This document shows, piece by piece, positions 30,812 through 39,259 of a stretch of DNA of 57,575 nt (within the stretch, counting starts at the first letter, position 1; every line of letters starts with the position of its first letter). Source of the DNA: Pseudomonadota bacterium (GTDB lineage: Bacteria; Pseudomonadota; Gammaproteobacteria; Steroidobacterales; Steroidobacteraceae); NCBI GenBank assembly GCA_021838635.1, contig JAKCDC010000017.1, positions 1-57,575 on the forward strand, in the 5' to 3' direction. Below the pieces are notes generated by a model. That model made no database searches. It saw only the letters and a program-made list of their open reading frames with translations, and had not been told where the DNA came from. The translations under genes were made by a program, and so were the position numbers.

Positions 30812-31812
30812 TCCGACGTCTGCTGTCCGTCTGGCATGCGCGCAACCTCGAGTTCGTGCGCGACCGCGGCACGCTGGTGTTCACGCTGCTGCTGCCAGTC
30901 TCGATCATCATCGGCATGGGCTTCATCTTCGGCGGCTCGCCGCGGCCGCTGTTCAAGGTCGGGGTGATCGGCGGGCTCGCCGCCGCGCACGGCGATGCGT
31001 TCCTGCGCACGCACTACGTGCAGTTCATCGGCATCGACAGCACGCCGGCCGGGCTGCACGAGATCGACCACCAGCGCATCGATCTGCTGCTCGCGCCGGG
31101 TCGGCCACCGCGCTACTGGGTGAACACCGACTCGCCCAAGGGATACATCACCGAGAAACTGCTCCTCGCCGCCGATTCCGGCGCGCAGCGCGAACCGGTG
31201 AGCGGCCGCACGGTCCTCTACCTCGACTGGCTGTTCCCGGGCATCCTCGGCATGAACATGATGTTCAGCTGTCTGTTCGGCGTCGGTTACGTCGTGCTGC
31301 GCTACCGGCAGAGCGGCTTTCTCAAGCGCCTCAATGCCACACCGCTGAGCGCGCTGGAATTCCTCAGCGCCCAGGTCCTCTCGCGGCTCACCATCATCGT
31401 GCTCATCACGACAGTGCTGTACCTGGCCGTTGGCGCCATGATCCACTTCCACAGCGCCGGGAGCCTCGCGCTGCTTTTGCTGCTGACGGTGCTCGGGGCG
31501 CTCTCGATGATCGCGCTCGGCCTCACCATCGCGGCGCGCTTCGCCAGCGAGGAGCTGGTGAACGGCATCCTCAACCTGCTCACCTGGCCGATGATGCTGC
31601 TCTCGGGCGTGTGGTTCTCACTCGCCGGCTCGCCGAAGTGGGTGCAATGGATCGCCGATGCGCTGCCGCTGACGCAGCTGCTGCACGCGGCCCGTGAAGT
31701 GATGCTCTACGGCGCCGGCATCGGCACCATCGCCCCGAGCCTGCTCTATCTGGGCGCGGTGACCGCGGTGTTTCTCACCATCGGCGCCTGGTCGTTCAAG
31801 TGGCGGATCTAG
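30808..31812 (+). CDS. ABC-2 type transporter permease
   Basis: Membrane partner of the upstream ATPase. The 334-residue protein has one N-terminal helix (LVFTLLLPVSIIIGMGFIF), an external domain of about 120 residues, and five helices in the second half, ending with the ABC-2 core (GILNLLTWPMMLLSGVWFSL, then ALPLTQLLHAAREVML). This topology is usual for DrrB/YadH-like exporters. The gene overlaps the ATPase stop by four bases. It precedes threonine aldolase by 18 bases, which may be co-transcribed by chance of position. Confidence 0.92.
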   Translation: MIRRLLSVWHARNLEFVRDRGTLVFTLLLPVSIIIGMGFIFGGSPRPLFKVGVIGGLAAAHGDAFLRTHYVQFIGIDSTPAGLHEIDHQRIDLLLAPGRPPRYWVNTDSPKGYITEKLLLAADSGAQREPVSGRTVLYLDWLFPGILGMNMMFSCLFGVGYVVLRYRQSGFLKRLNATPLSALEFLSAQVLSRLTIIVLITTVLYLAVGAMIHFHSAGSLALLLLLTVLGALSMIALGLTIAARFASEELVNGILNLLTWPMMLLSGVWFSLAGSPKWVQWIADALPLTQLLHAAREVMLYGAGIGTIAPSLLYLGAVTAVFLTIGAWSFKWRI

Positions 31813-31830
31813 ACCGATGAGGACAGTGTG

Positions 31831-32871
31831 ATGACGGCCCAGCAGACCATGCGGTTCATGAGCGACAACACGGCGAGCGCCTGCCCGGAGATGCTCGAGG
31901 CACTGGCCGCGGCGAACCACGGCCTGGAAGTCGCCTACGGCGACGATCCGTGGACGCAGCGCCTCGATGCCGCCCTGGGGGCGTTCTTCGATACCCCGGT
32001 GCGCGCCTTCGCACTCGCCACCGGCACCGCCGCCAATGCGCTCGCACTCGCCACACTCACCCCGCCGTACGGAGCGATCTTCGCGCACCACGAAGCGCAC
32101 ATCGCGTGCGACGAGTGCGGTGCACCGGGGTTCTACTCCGGTGGCGCGCAGCTGATGCTGCTCGAGGGGACGCACGCCAAGTTGAGTGCCGATACGCTCG
32201 CCGCGGCGCTCGAGGGCCACCCGGTCTCGGTGCACACCGTGCAGCCGGCCGCCGTATCGGTGAGCCAAGCCACCGAACTCGGCACCGCCTACCGGCCGCA
32301 GGAATTGACCGAGCTGTGCAAGGTCGCGCACGCGCACGGTCTTAAAGTCCACATGGACGGGGCGCGCTTTGCCAATGCCCTGACCTTCCTCGACTGCCAT
32401 CCGGCCGAGATCACCTGGCGGGCCGGGGTCGATGTGCTCTCCTTCGGTGCCACCAAGAACGGTGCCTTCGCCGCCGAGGCGGTGGTGTTCTTCGATCCCG
32501 CGCTGGTGCGCGATTTCGAGCTGCGCCGCAAACGGGCCGGCCACCTGTTCTCGAAATCCCGCTTCGTCTCGGCGCAGCTGCTGGCGTATCTGCACGAGGA
32601 TCTGTGGCGGCGCAACGCCGCGCGCGCCAACGGGTTTGCGCGCCGCATCGGCGCAGCGGCCGGCACGCGGCTCATTGCGCCCGTCGAGGCGAACGAAGTC
32701 TTCGTGCGGCTCGGCGCCGAGGGTAAACGCACCCTGCGCGCCGCGGGATTCGAATTTTACGATTGGGGTGCCGAACGTTCGGGTCTCGCCCGGCTCGTGA
32801 CGGCGTGGAACCAGGAAGCCGCGCACGTCGATGCGCTGTGCGCGGCGCTGAAGACGCTGCCCAATCCCTGA
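31831..32871 (+). CDS. ltaE: Low-specificity L-threonine aldolase
   Basis: PLP enzyme cleaving threonine or allo-threonine to glycine and acetaldehyde. The 346-residue protein has FMSDNTASACPEML at the N-terminus, YGDDPWTQRL, ATGTAANALAL, the Asp/Arg of HMDGARFANAL and the PLP lysine in SFGATKNG. ATG 31831 is preceded by GATGAGGA; an adjacent GTG one codon earlier is also in frame. It follows the exporter genes on the same strand. With the threonine biosynthetic operon 7 kb away, the cell can both make and break down threonine. Confidence 0.93.
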   Translation: MTAQQTMRFMSDNTASACPEMLEALAAANHGLEVAYGDDPWTQRLDAALGAFFDTPVRAFALATGTAANALALATLTPPYGAIFAHHEAHIACDECGAPGFYSGGAQLMLLEGTHAKLSADTLAAALEGHPVSVHTVQPAAVSVSQATELGTAYRPQELTELCKVAHAHGLKVHMDGARFANALTFLDCHPAEITWRAGVDVLSFGATKNGAFAAEAVVFFDPALVRDFELRRKRAGHLFSKSRFVSAQLLAYLHEDLWRRNAARANGFARRIGAAAGTRLIAPVEANEVFVRLGAEGKRTLRAAGFEFYDWGAERSGLARLVTAWNQEAAHVDALCAALKTLPNP

Positions 32872-33198
32872 ACCGAGCGCGGTGCATCGCGGTTTCGCAG
32901 ACTCTGCCGCCGAGGCCTCATGCACGGCCGCACCACGGTCCGCCGGCACCCTCTTCGAATGGGGCGCCCGATGCGAACGCGGCGCAGTCCCGCGCCACCA
33001 CCGTATCGCGGACACCGGCTGCTCGGCCGGATGAGGCAGATCGACGCGGTGCGCCAAAACGCGGGGGATCACCGAGCGCGACCCGCAGCGAGCGGTTCCT
33101 CATGCCCAGCGCCGAGGATGGTGTCCCGGATGTGTTGAGTGACCGCCGCAACGCCCTTCCCCGGCATACTGCACGCCTTGCCTATCGGTGATACGCCC
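32872..33198. other. 327-bp gene-free stretch
   Basis: Between threonine aldolase and tatD. Several short open frames exist on both strands but none has a ribosome site, family resemblance or sensible start. A CATACT hexamer at 33165-33170 could be the tatD -10, but no -35 sits at a normal distance. Nothing else is seen. Confidence 0.5.
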
Positions 33199-34026
33199 AT
33201 GCCTGCCACCCCACCCACACTCATCGACATCGGCATCAACCTCGCACACGACGGCTACGATACGGACCGGGACGAGGTCATCGCACGCGCGCAGCGGGCC
33301 GGCGTCACACAGCTGATCGTGACCGGATCGAGCGCCCCGAGCACCCGCCGCGCCATTGATTTCGCGCGATCGCATCCGAGCCACCTGTTCGCAACCGCCG
33401 GCGTGCACCCGCACCACGCCGCGGAGTGGACCGAGGCGCTTGCGAAGGAGATGGCCGAGCTCGCCGGTGCCCCCGAAGTCATCGCCGTGGGCGAATGTGG
33501 TCTGGATTATTTCCGCGATCTGTCCCCGCGCGCCGCGCAGCAGCACGCCTTTCACCACCAACTGGAGTTGGCCGCGCGCCTCGGTAAGCCCGTCTTCCTG
33601 CATCAACGCGATGCGCATGCGGACTTTCTCGCCATCCTGCGCGAACACTGGCCGACACTGCGCGGCGGCGTGGCGCACTGTTTCACGGCCGGCGCGGTGG
33701 AACTGGACAGCTACCTCGACCTCGGACTGGCCATCGGCATCACCGGCTGGATCTGCGATGAGCGCCGCGGCGCGCACCTGCTGAAGCTGGTGGCGCATAT
33801 TCCCGCCGATCGGCTGATGATCGAGACCGACGGACCGTATCTGCTGCCGCGCGATCTCGCCCCGAAGCCCGCATCGCGCCGCAACGAACCGAGCTACCTG
33901 CCGCACATCGCCCGCACGATCGCCGCGGCGCGCAACGAATCGCTCGATTCGCTTGCGCAATCGAGCACGGCCGCGGCCCGGCGTCTGTTCGCACTGCCGT
34001 GTGCCCCCGAGACGCCGAGGGACTAA
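33199..34026 (+). CDS. tatD: TatD family hydrolase
   Basis: Metal-dependent TIM-barrel hydrolase; characterised members are 3'-5' DNA/RNA exonucleases. The 275 residues show LIDIGINLAHDGYDTDRDEV (note Gly-Ile-Asn where many paralogues have SHCHLD, which marks TatD proper as opposed to YcfH/YjjV), AGVHPHHA, AVGECGLDYFRD, KPVFLHQRDAH, AHCFTAG, IETDGPYLLP and EPSYLPHIARTIA. The start ATG 33199 gives the family N-terminus. The C-terminus continues directly to a short tail with no fusion. Confidence 0.94.
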   Translation: MPATPPTLIDIGINLAHDGYDTDRDEVIARAQRAGVTQLIVTGSSAPSTRRAIDFARSHPSHLFATAGVHPHHAAEWTEALAKEMAELAGAPEVIAVGECGLDYFRDLSPRAAQQHAFHHQLELAARLGKPVFLHQRDAHADFLAILREHWPTLRGGVAHCFTAGAVELDSYLDLGLAIGITGWICDERRGAHLLKLVAHIPADRLMIETDGPYLLPRDLAPKPASRRNEPSYLPHIARTIAAARNESLDSLAQSSTAAARRLFALPCAPETPRD

Positions 34027-34188
34027 ACCGCCTCCCCGGTGCCCCCTGAGCGAATCGTGTCAGTGGCACCAACCCCGTGCTGAGGCCATGAAGGTCACCC
34101 GTCGGAGCGGTCATCGCGGCCCGTCGAGGTCTCGGTGCCGGCGCCGCGGGCCGGTTCGGGCCGTTGACAGTCCGGATCCCCTCGTGAC

Positions 34189-35052
34189 ATGTTGGATGGC
34201 ATGGTTGTCCCATCGACACCGCGAGCGGCACTGACACCTCAGTGGCGTGCCTGGATTGCCGAGAACCTCGCGCGAGGCTGCAGCACCGACTCCCTGATCG
34301 CGGACATGGTGCGAGCGGGATTCGATCCACAGGACGCCCGTCAAGCCTTGGGGCACAGCGGTACACCGGCGCCGGATGGCACGGCTTTTCGGCCCGATCC
34401 CCCGCGTATCGCGCGGACCCACCGCATCCTCGCTGCCGACCGTACGGTCACCGTCGCGATGCGGCTGGAACGCCCTGTCATTGCCGTGCTCGATGACGTG
34501 CTCGCCGCGGATGAGTGCGATGAACTCATCGCGCGCTGTGCACCGCGTCTGCAGCGCTCGACAACAATCGATCCGCAGCGCGGGACGCACGAAGTCATCG
34601 CCGATCGCAGCAGCGAGGGGTCCTACTTCCCACTCAATGCCGACCCCTTCATCGCCCGCCTCGATCGGCGCATCGCGGCCTTGATGAACTGGCCGCTCGA
34701 AAACGGCGAAGGCTTACAGATTTTGCACTATCGGCAGGGCGGCCAATACACCCCTCATTTCGACTACTTCCCGCCGCAGGACCCTGGCAGCGTCGCGGCG
34801 ATGGCCATCGGGGGGCAGCGCGTGGCGAGCTTGGTGATGTACCTCAATGACGTCGAGGCCGGCGGCGGCACGGTATTCCCGGAGCTGAATCTCACCGTGA
34901 TGCCGCGCAAGGGCGCCGCGGTGTATTTCGAATACTGCAACAGCCTCGGCCAACTCGACGCCCTCACGCTGCACGGCGGCTTGCCGGTGCTCCGCGGGGA
35001 GAAGTGGATCGCCACCAAGTGGATGCGCCAGCGCCGCTACACGGCCTCGTAA
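34189..35052 (+). CDS. 2-oxoglutarate/Fe(II) oxygenase, prolyl 4-hydroxylase-like
   Basis: Predicted P4Hc-family dioxygenase of 287 residues. The C-terminal double-stranded beta-helix holds the iron ligands His190 and Asp192 (QYTPHFDYF) and His262 (TLHGGLPVL), with Lys272 as the likely 2-oxoglutarate ligand. The conserved YLNDVEAGGGTVFPEL block is intact. Residues 15-55 look like a small helical UBA-like segment (IAENLARGCSTDSLIADMV, GFDPQDARQAL) seen in some bacterial members. A second in-frame ATG at 34201 is possible. The substrate is unknown; bacterial relatives hydroxylate prolines in proteins such as EF-Tu or free peptides. A shared hairpin separates it from the convergent chitinase gene. 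Confidence 0.87.
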   Translation: MLDGMVVPSTPRAALTPQWRAWIAENLARGCSTDSLIADMVRAGFDPQDARQALGHSGTPAPDGTAFRPDPPRIARTHRILAADRTVTVAMRLERPVIAVLDDVLAADECDELIARCAPRLQRSTTIDPQRGTHEVIADRSSEGSYFPLNADPFIARLDRRIAALMNWPLENGEGLQILHYRQGGQYTPHFDYFPPQDPGSVAAMAIGGQRVASLVMYLNDVEAGGGTVFPELNLTVMPRKGAAVYFEYCNSLGQLDALTLHGGLPVLRGEKWIATKWMRQRRYTAS

Positions 35053-35074
35053 CCCGCCGCGCCGAGCGCCCGCC

Positions 35075-35103
35075 GAGGTCCGGCGGCCGAACCGCCGGAC
35101 CTC
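35075..35103. terminator. Bidirectional hairpin between oxygenase and chitinase genes
   Basis: Perfect 12-base arms (35075-35086 and 35092-35103) with a 5-base loop, placed between two convergent genes whose stops are 61 bases apart. No T-tract on either side. Its position suits termination of both transcripts. Confidence 0.6.
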
Positions 35104-35112
35104 TCCACCTGC

Positions 35113-36711
35113 TTAACGCCCCAGATCGGTGACGAACCGATCCGTGTACTCGAGACTCGTGCTGCCGCTCACCGAATTACAGGTGGGTGAGGCGGTGCTG
35201 CTCGCGCTCGGACACGGGGTATCGCGATCGAGCGACCAGAAGTGCACTCCCGCCAATCCGTTGCTGACCGCGTAGCTCACCACGGTATCGACGTCCGCGA
35301 GCGTGAACGTCTCGGTGTTCACGTCGTTCACCCCGATCATCGGCGTCACCTCGATCTTGCTCGCCGGGACCCCATACGTGTGCTCGAGGTTCTCGACCGC
35401 CTGGATCGCCGATTGCCCCATCTCGCAGGCGCCGTTCACCACCACGCAGACCCCGGAGGATGGCGCACCGTAATCCATGACCATCAGGTTGATCGTGTAG
35501 TTCTTCAACCCCGAGCCGAGCACGGCCTGCATCACCTCGTTGCCGAGGGAATTCACCCCTCCGTAGCTGCCATCCGAGGCCGCAAGCGTCGCGAGCGTGA
35601 AGGAGAACCGCAGGTTCGGATAGAGCGACTGCGCGTACACCGACTCACTCACCAGCTCATCGATCTGCGCTTGCGTCTGTCCGCCCTCGATGTCGTAGTC
35701 GACACCCACCATGTCCGCACTCATGTAGCGCGAGAGGAACGTCTGCATACCGGCATTGGTGCTGCAGGTGAACGTTCCGGCCTGTCCGCCCGTCGAGACG
35801 ACGTACTGGATGCCGGCATTGACCAGCGACTGAATGTTGGCCGCCGCGAACGCGCTGCCGGCGACACCCCCCCAGTTCTCGCTGCCGCACTCCCCGGTGG
35901 CAAACGCCAGCGTGATGGCCCCGAGATTCGGCACATCATCGGACACTAGGCTGCCGGGCCCGACCACCGGGATGTCCGAACCGGTCACGGCCGTCTGCAT
36001 GACGTCGGTATTCCAGTTGAGGTTGATGGTCACGTCCTTGTACGGACTGAACAGCAGACCGCTCGGCGCCGGAGAGGGCGTCGGAGTCGGTGTGGGTGTC
36101 GGGGTGGGGGTCGGCGTCGGCGTGGGGGTCGGCGAGGCGCCGCAGACGCCAAGTGACGTCCACGGTTCGCCGCTGCCCGACGGACCGCTGTTGCTCGCCG
36201 GATTGTTGCCCTGCGTCCACCAGTTCGCCTGGTAATTGAGGCCGGATTCGCTCGCCTCCTCCCCTTGAGTGTACGCCGTCGATGGATCCCATGCGGCCGC
36301 GCAGCTCCCGGAAGGACTGGGCGTGGGTGTGGGCGTCGGAGTGGGCGTCGGAGTGGGCGTCGGAGTGGGTGTCGGAGTCGGGGTTGGAGTCGGGGTTGGA
36401 GTCGGGGTTGGAGTGGGAGTGGGAGTGGGCGAGCTGCAGGAGCCGCCCGGCGACCAGAGCGCCGGCACATTGGGCGGCTCCCATCCCGCCCCCGCCGCAT
36501 TGGTGAAGGTCTGCGTCGCGGTGTACGTCGAGCTGCTGTAGGTCACCACCTCGCCGCTCGTGTACGTGGTATTCGTGTCGGTCCAGGCCACACAGGATTG
36601 TGCGTGCGCCACCTTCAACGGCAGCAAGGCCAGGACTCCCACGCTCAACGTGATCCCCATCGCGCTGCGCACGGCAAGCCGCGTGCGGATGGTCGCTTGG
36701 TTCACAGTCAT
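35113..36711 (-). CDS. Secreted GH18 chitinase with two chitin-binding modules
   Basis: Predicted extracellular chitinase of 532 residues. A signal peptide (hydrophobic core [14 protein letters not shown], cleavage after AHA near residue 37) is followed by a CBM5/12-like module (about 39-92), a Pro-Thr linker of some 40 residues, a clearer CBM5/12 ([11 protein letters not shown] ... [12 protein letters not shown], about 140-190), a second Pro-Thr linker and a GH18 barrel. The catalytic DxDxE motif is in [10 protein letters not shown], with MVMDYG and VHFWSLDRD further on. ATG 36711 was chosen because the signal peptide follows it and AGAGG precedes it; the longer frame adds 50 Arg-rich residues. 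Linker DNA is a 6/12-bp tandem repeat. Confidence 0.88.
   Translation of the reverse strand: MTVNQATIRTRLAVRSAMGITLSVGVLALLPLKVAHAQSCVAWTDTNTTYTSGEVVTYSSSTYTATQTFTNAAGAGWEPPNVPALWSPGGSCSSPTPTPTPTPTPTPTPTPTPTPTPTPTPTPTPTPTPTPSPSGSCAAAWDPSTAYTQGEEASESGLNYQANWWTQGNNPASNSGPSGSGEPWTSLGVCGASPTPTPTPTPTPTPTPTPTPSPAPSGLLFSPYKDVTINLNWNTDVMQTAVTGSDIPVVGPGSLVSDDVPNLGAITLAFATGECGSENWGGVAGSAFAAANIQSLVNAGIQYVVSTGGQAGTFTCSTNAGMQTFLSRYMSADMVGVDYDIEGGQTQAQIDELVSESVYAQSLYPNLRFSFTLATLAASDGSYGGVNSLGNEVMQAVLGSGLKNYTINLMVMDYGAPSSGVCVVVNGACEMGQSAIQAVENLEHTYGVPASKIEVTPMIGVNDVNTETFTLADVDTVVSYAVSNGLAGVHFWSLDRDTPCPSASSTASPTCNSVSGSTSLEYTDRFVTDLGR
36076..36133. repeat. Tandem repeat encoding second Pro-Thr linker
   Basis: About ten degenerate 6-bp units (plus-strand form GGNGTN) encoding Pro-Thr dipeptides between the second chitin-binding module and the catalytic domain. 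Units are multiples of three, so expansion or contraction keeps the reading frame. Confidence 0.75.
36319..36430. repeat. Tandem repeat encoding first Pro-Thr linker
   Basis: Roughly 19 six-base units, locally organised as 12-bp repeats such as GTCGGAGTGGGC and GTCGGGGTTGGA, encoding about 38 Pro-Thr linker residues. Blocks of identical 12-mers suggest recent duplication by slippage. The linker is flexible and probably O-glycosylated or protease resistant in the secreted enzyme. Confidence 0.85.
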
Positions 36712-36954
36712 CGCGATACCTCTTGGAGGGAATGCCGGACTCGCCGGCGGTTGCGTCAACACATCGGCCGAACCGGCGGCTCGGGCCCGCGCCCGCCCCG
36801 CCGCGCGCGAATCCGCCGTGCCGGATCGAATGATCCGGGCACGGTCTCTCCGCGCGATCACCGTGACGTCATCCGGGCCGCCTCACCGCCTTGCATCGCG
36901 CTCCTGTGATGCCCAAGCGGGCTCCGGCAGACCCATCCCCCCGTCGATATCGTT

Positions 36955-36980
36955 ATGTCATGTCAGTGTTGTCATTGACC
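36955..36980. promoter_or_regulatory. TGTCA repeat cluster, possible operator
   Basis: TGTCA occurs at 36956-36960, 36961-36965 and 36970-36974, and the last overlaps the 9-bp palindrome GTCATTGAC (36971-36979). It lies about 245-270 bases upstream of the chitinase start in the only AT-rich part of the gap. It may be an operator; no known regulator consensus is claimed. Confidence 0.3.
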
Positions 36981-37130
36981 TGAGCGACAAGATGCGCGGC
37001 AGGCTAGAACCAATGCCGACGCAATGCAATAAGACCAATTTTCTTAAACTCGCCGCCGCGCGCGGAACGCCCTGCCGCGCACGGCACGCGGGGTCGCGGA
37101 TGGCGCTTACTTCCTCGCTGGGGCGGCACC

Positions 37131-37159
37131 TTGCACCGATCGGTGCCGATTACCATAAT
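37131..37159 (+). promoter_or_regulatory. Sigma70-type promoter of the M20 peptidase gene
   Basis: TTGCAC (37131-37136) and CATAAT (37154-37159) with a 17-base spacer, 65 bases before the GTG start at 37224. A GGGAGAGAG ribosome site follows. Confidence 0.6.
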
Positions 37160-37223
37160 GGCGAATGGACGCCGGGCGCGGCGGTGCGCGCCGCCCGTGG
37201 GCACACATTTCGGGAGAGAGCGC

Positions 37224-38639
37224 GTGGATCTGAAAGCGTTGCGTGAACACATCGGCGCCGCCTGGCGCGGTTCCATCGTCGAGCGGCTCGCCGCGTATGT
37301 GCGCATCCCGAACAAATCACCGCTGTTCGACCCGGAGTGGGACAAGCACGGCCACATGGAGGCCGCGATCCAGCTGATGGCCGAGTGGTGCCGGACGCAG
37401 GACATTCCCGGCATGAAGATCGAGATCAAGCGCCTGCCGGGCCGCACCCCGGTGCTGCTCGTGGACGTGCCGGGCGAGTTGCCCGGGTGCGTCCTGCTCT
37501 ACGGCCACCTCGACAAGCAGCCGGAGTTCACCGGTTGGCATACCGGACTCGGCCCCTGGGAGCCGGTCCTGCGCGACGGTAAGCTGTACGGGCGGGGCGC
37601 TGCGGATGACGGCTATGCGCTCTTCAGCTCACTTGCGGCCATCGCCGCCCTGAAGGCCCAGGGCGTCGCACTCGCGCGCTGCGTCGTGCTGATCGAGGCC
37701 TGCGAGGAAAGCGGCAGTGTCGATCTGCCGGCGCACCTGGCGGTGCTCGGAGATGCCCTCGGCGAACCCTCGCTCGTGGTGTGCCTGGATGCCGAGTGCG
37801 GCAACTACGAGCAGCTCTGGTGCACCACCTCACTGCGCGGCAATCTGGTCGGGGAGCTGACCGTGCGGGTGCTTGAGGAAGGCGTGCATTCGGGCATGGC
37901 GAGCGGTATCGCACCGAATCCCTTCCGCATTGTCGAGCAGCTGCTTGCGCGGCTGGAGAGCCCGCTCGACGGATCGCTCACACCCGCGGAGCTCTCGGTG
38001 AGCATTCCGGAAGACCGCCTGGCGCAGTTGCGCACCGCCGCTGCGGTGCTCGGGGACACCGTGGCCGGCAAGCTGCCCTTTGCTCGGGGTGTGCGCGCCA
38101 TGAGCGATGATCCGGTCGAATTGCTGATCAACAGCAGCTGGAAGAGCACCCTCTCGGTGACCGGTGCCGACGGCCTGCCGCCCACGCTGTCGGCGGGCAA
38201 CGTGCTGCTGCCGGTGTTGACGCTGAAACTCTCGCTGCGCCTGCCCCCGACCTGCGAGCCGCTGCGCGCGGCGCGCGCGGTGAAGGATGTGCTGGAGCAC
38301 GATCCGCCCTACGGCGCGCAGGTGCGCTTCACACCGGGCACCCCGACCTGTGGCTGGAACGCACCCTCATTCGCGCCCTGGCTCGAGCAATCGATCGATG
38401 CCGCCTCGCAGCAGATCTACAGCCGCGGCGCGGTTCACATCGGCTGCGGTGGCACCATCCCCTTCATGGCCATGCTGGGGGAGCGCTTCCCGAGCACCCA
38501 GTTCTTCATCACCGGGGTGCTCGGCCCGCACGCCAATGCGCACGGACCGAACGAGTTCCTGCACTTGGACTACGCTGAAAAGCTCACCGCCTGCGTCTCG
38601 CTCGTACTCGCCGATCACGCGCGGACCCGGCGCCCCTGA
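37224..38639 (+). CDS. M20 family metallopeptidase (dipeptidase/deacylase)
   Basis: Zinc-dependent aminoacylase/carboxypeptidase-like enzyme of 471 residues. Metal-site motifs are LLYGHLDKQP, GRGAADDGYA and the general-base/metal pair in EACEESGS, with a dimerisation-domain histidine region (VHSGMASG) and the late metal His in GPHANAHGPNEF. I chose GTG 37224 because a strong purine-rich ribosome site precedes it and the frame upstream passes through the promoter. The overall pattern is closer to the carnosinase/CNDP-type dipeptidases than to ArgE or DapE. The substrate is not predictable. Confidence 0.88.
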   Translation: MDLKALREHIGAAWRGSIVERLAAYVRIPNKSPLFDPEWDKHGHMEAAIQLMAEWCRTQDIPGMKIEIKRLPGRTPVLLVDVPGELPGCVLLYGHLDKQPEFTGWHTGLGPWEPVLRDGKLYGRGAADDGYALFSSLAAIAALKAQGVALARCVVLIEACEESGSVDLPAHLAVLGDALGEPSLVVCLDAECGNYEQLWCTTSLRGNLVGELTVRVLEEGVHSGMASGIAPNPFRIVEQLLARLESPLDGSLTPAELSVSIPEDRLAQLRTAAAVLGDTVAGKLPFARGVRAMSDDPVELLINSSWKSTLSVTGADGLPPTLSAGNVLLPVLTLKLSLRLPPTCEPLRAARAVKDVLEHDPPYGAQVRFTPGTPTCGWNAPSFAPWLEQSIDAASQQIYSRGAVHIGCGGTIPFMAMLGERFPSTQFFITGVLGPHANAHGPNEFLHLDYAEKLTACVSLVLADHARTRRP

Positions 38640-38652
38640 GCACGCCGGCGCC

Positions 38653-39258
38653 TCAGCGCATGTGCGGTGTGGCACTCGGGCGCACCGCGGCGCGCAGTCG
38701 CTCCCAGGCCTCGCGGTAATGCGTGGTCATTGCCTCGGCGACGTCCGCCTCGAACGGCGGAAACGCCGCGCCGAGCTCATCGAGCATGACGGTCCACTTC
38801 GGCAGACCCTTCGGGAACCGGCCCTCGCGGGTAAACACGACCCGGCCCTCGATCGGCACTTCCCCGACGATCGCCTTCACGGCTGCGATACGGTCGTACA
38901 GACCGCTTTGCGGATTGACGAAGGTGAAGCGGTGCGGCCCGTCCATCACGGTCCATTCGGCCATCTGATCGCCGCCGAAGATGTTGCCTTGCACCTGGCG
39001 GACGTCGATGATGAGGATGCCGTGCACGCTGAGCAGCAGGAAATCGACGTGGTAGCTGCCGCCCATGCCATCGGGGACGGCCATGTCGATCAAATGCTCC
39101 ATGCCCGCCACGGCGACCGCCGATTGCAGTGCGCGGCGCGCCCGCCGGCGCCGATACCAGCGCAGCAGCCAGACCGCCGCGATGAGGAGCGCTGCGGCAC
39201 ACCCGAGCAGCACCCACGGCACCCACGGTTGATGCAGAGTCGGTCCCATCGGTTCCAT
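38653..39258 (-). CDS. NERD-domain membrane protein
   Basis: A 201-residue protein with one N-terminal membrane helix (VLLGCAAALLIAAVWLLRWY), an Arg-rich stop-transfer segment and a nuclease-related (NERD) domain: VDFLLLSVHGILIIDVRQVQGNIFGGD, then AAVKAIVGEVPIEGRVVFTREG. NERD domains resemble Holliday-junction resolvase/restriction-nuclease folds. The Asp/Asp-x-Gln/Lys-type active site is partly kept (VDFLLL, IDVRQ). The role is unknown. Only one base separates its ATG from the thrC stop, so it is the last gene of the threonine operon. Confidence 0.8.
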   Translation of the reverse strand: MEPMGPTLHQPWVPWVLLGCAAALLIAAVWLLRWYRRRRARRALQSAVAVAGMEHLIDMAVPDGMGGSYHVDFLLLSVHGILIIDVRQVQGNIFGGDQMAEWTVMDGPHRFTFVNPQSGLYDRIAAVKAIVGEVPIEGRVVFTREGRFPKGLPKWTVMLDELGAAFPPFEADVAEAMTTHYREAWERLRAAVRPSATPHMR

Positions 39259-39259
39259 G

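Larger units (their letters stand above)
36712..37223. other. 512-bp divergent intergenic region
   Basis: Between the chitinase and M20 peptidase genes. The half near the chitinase is GC-rich and featureless. Around 36950-37040 it becomes AT-richer, with a cluster of TGTCA repeats, and 37131-37159 holds a good promoter for the peptidase. Open frames here lack ribosome sites and family resemblance. Confidence 0.6.

Noticed and set aside
33135-33170. TTGAGT and CATACT upstream of tatD as a promoter
   Set aside because: The spacer is 24 bases, too long for sigma70; recorded only as a possible isolated -10.
32872-33198. Small genes in the gap before tatD
   Set aside because: All candidate frames lack start signals and homology and have unremarkable composition.
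36319-36430. CRISPR-like repeat array
   Set aside because: The repeats are contiguous 6/12-bp units in frame with the chitinase linker, with no spacers.
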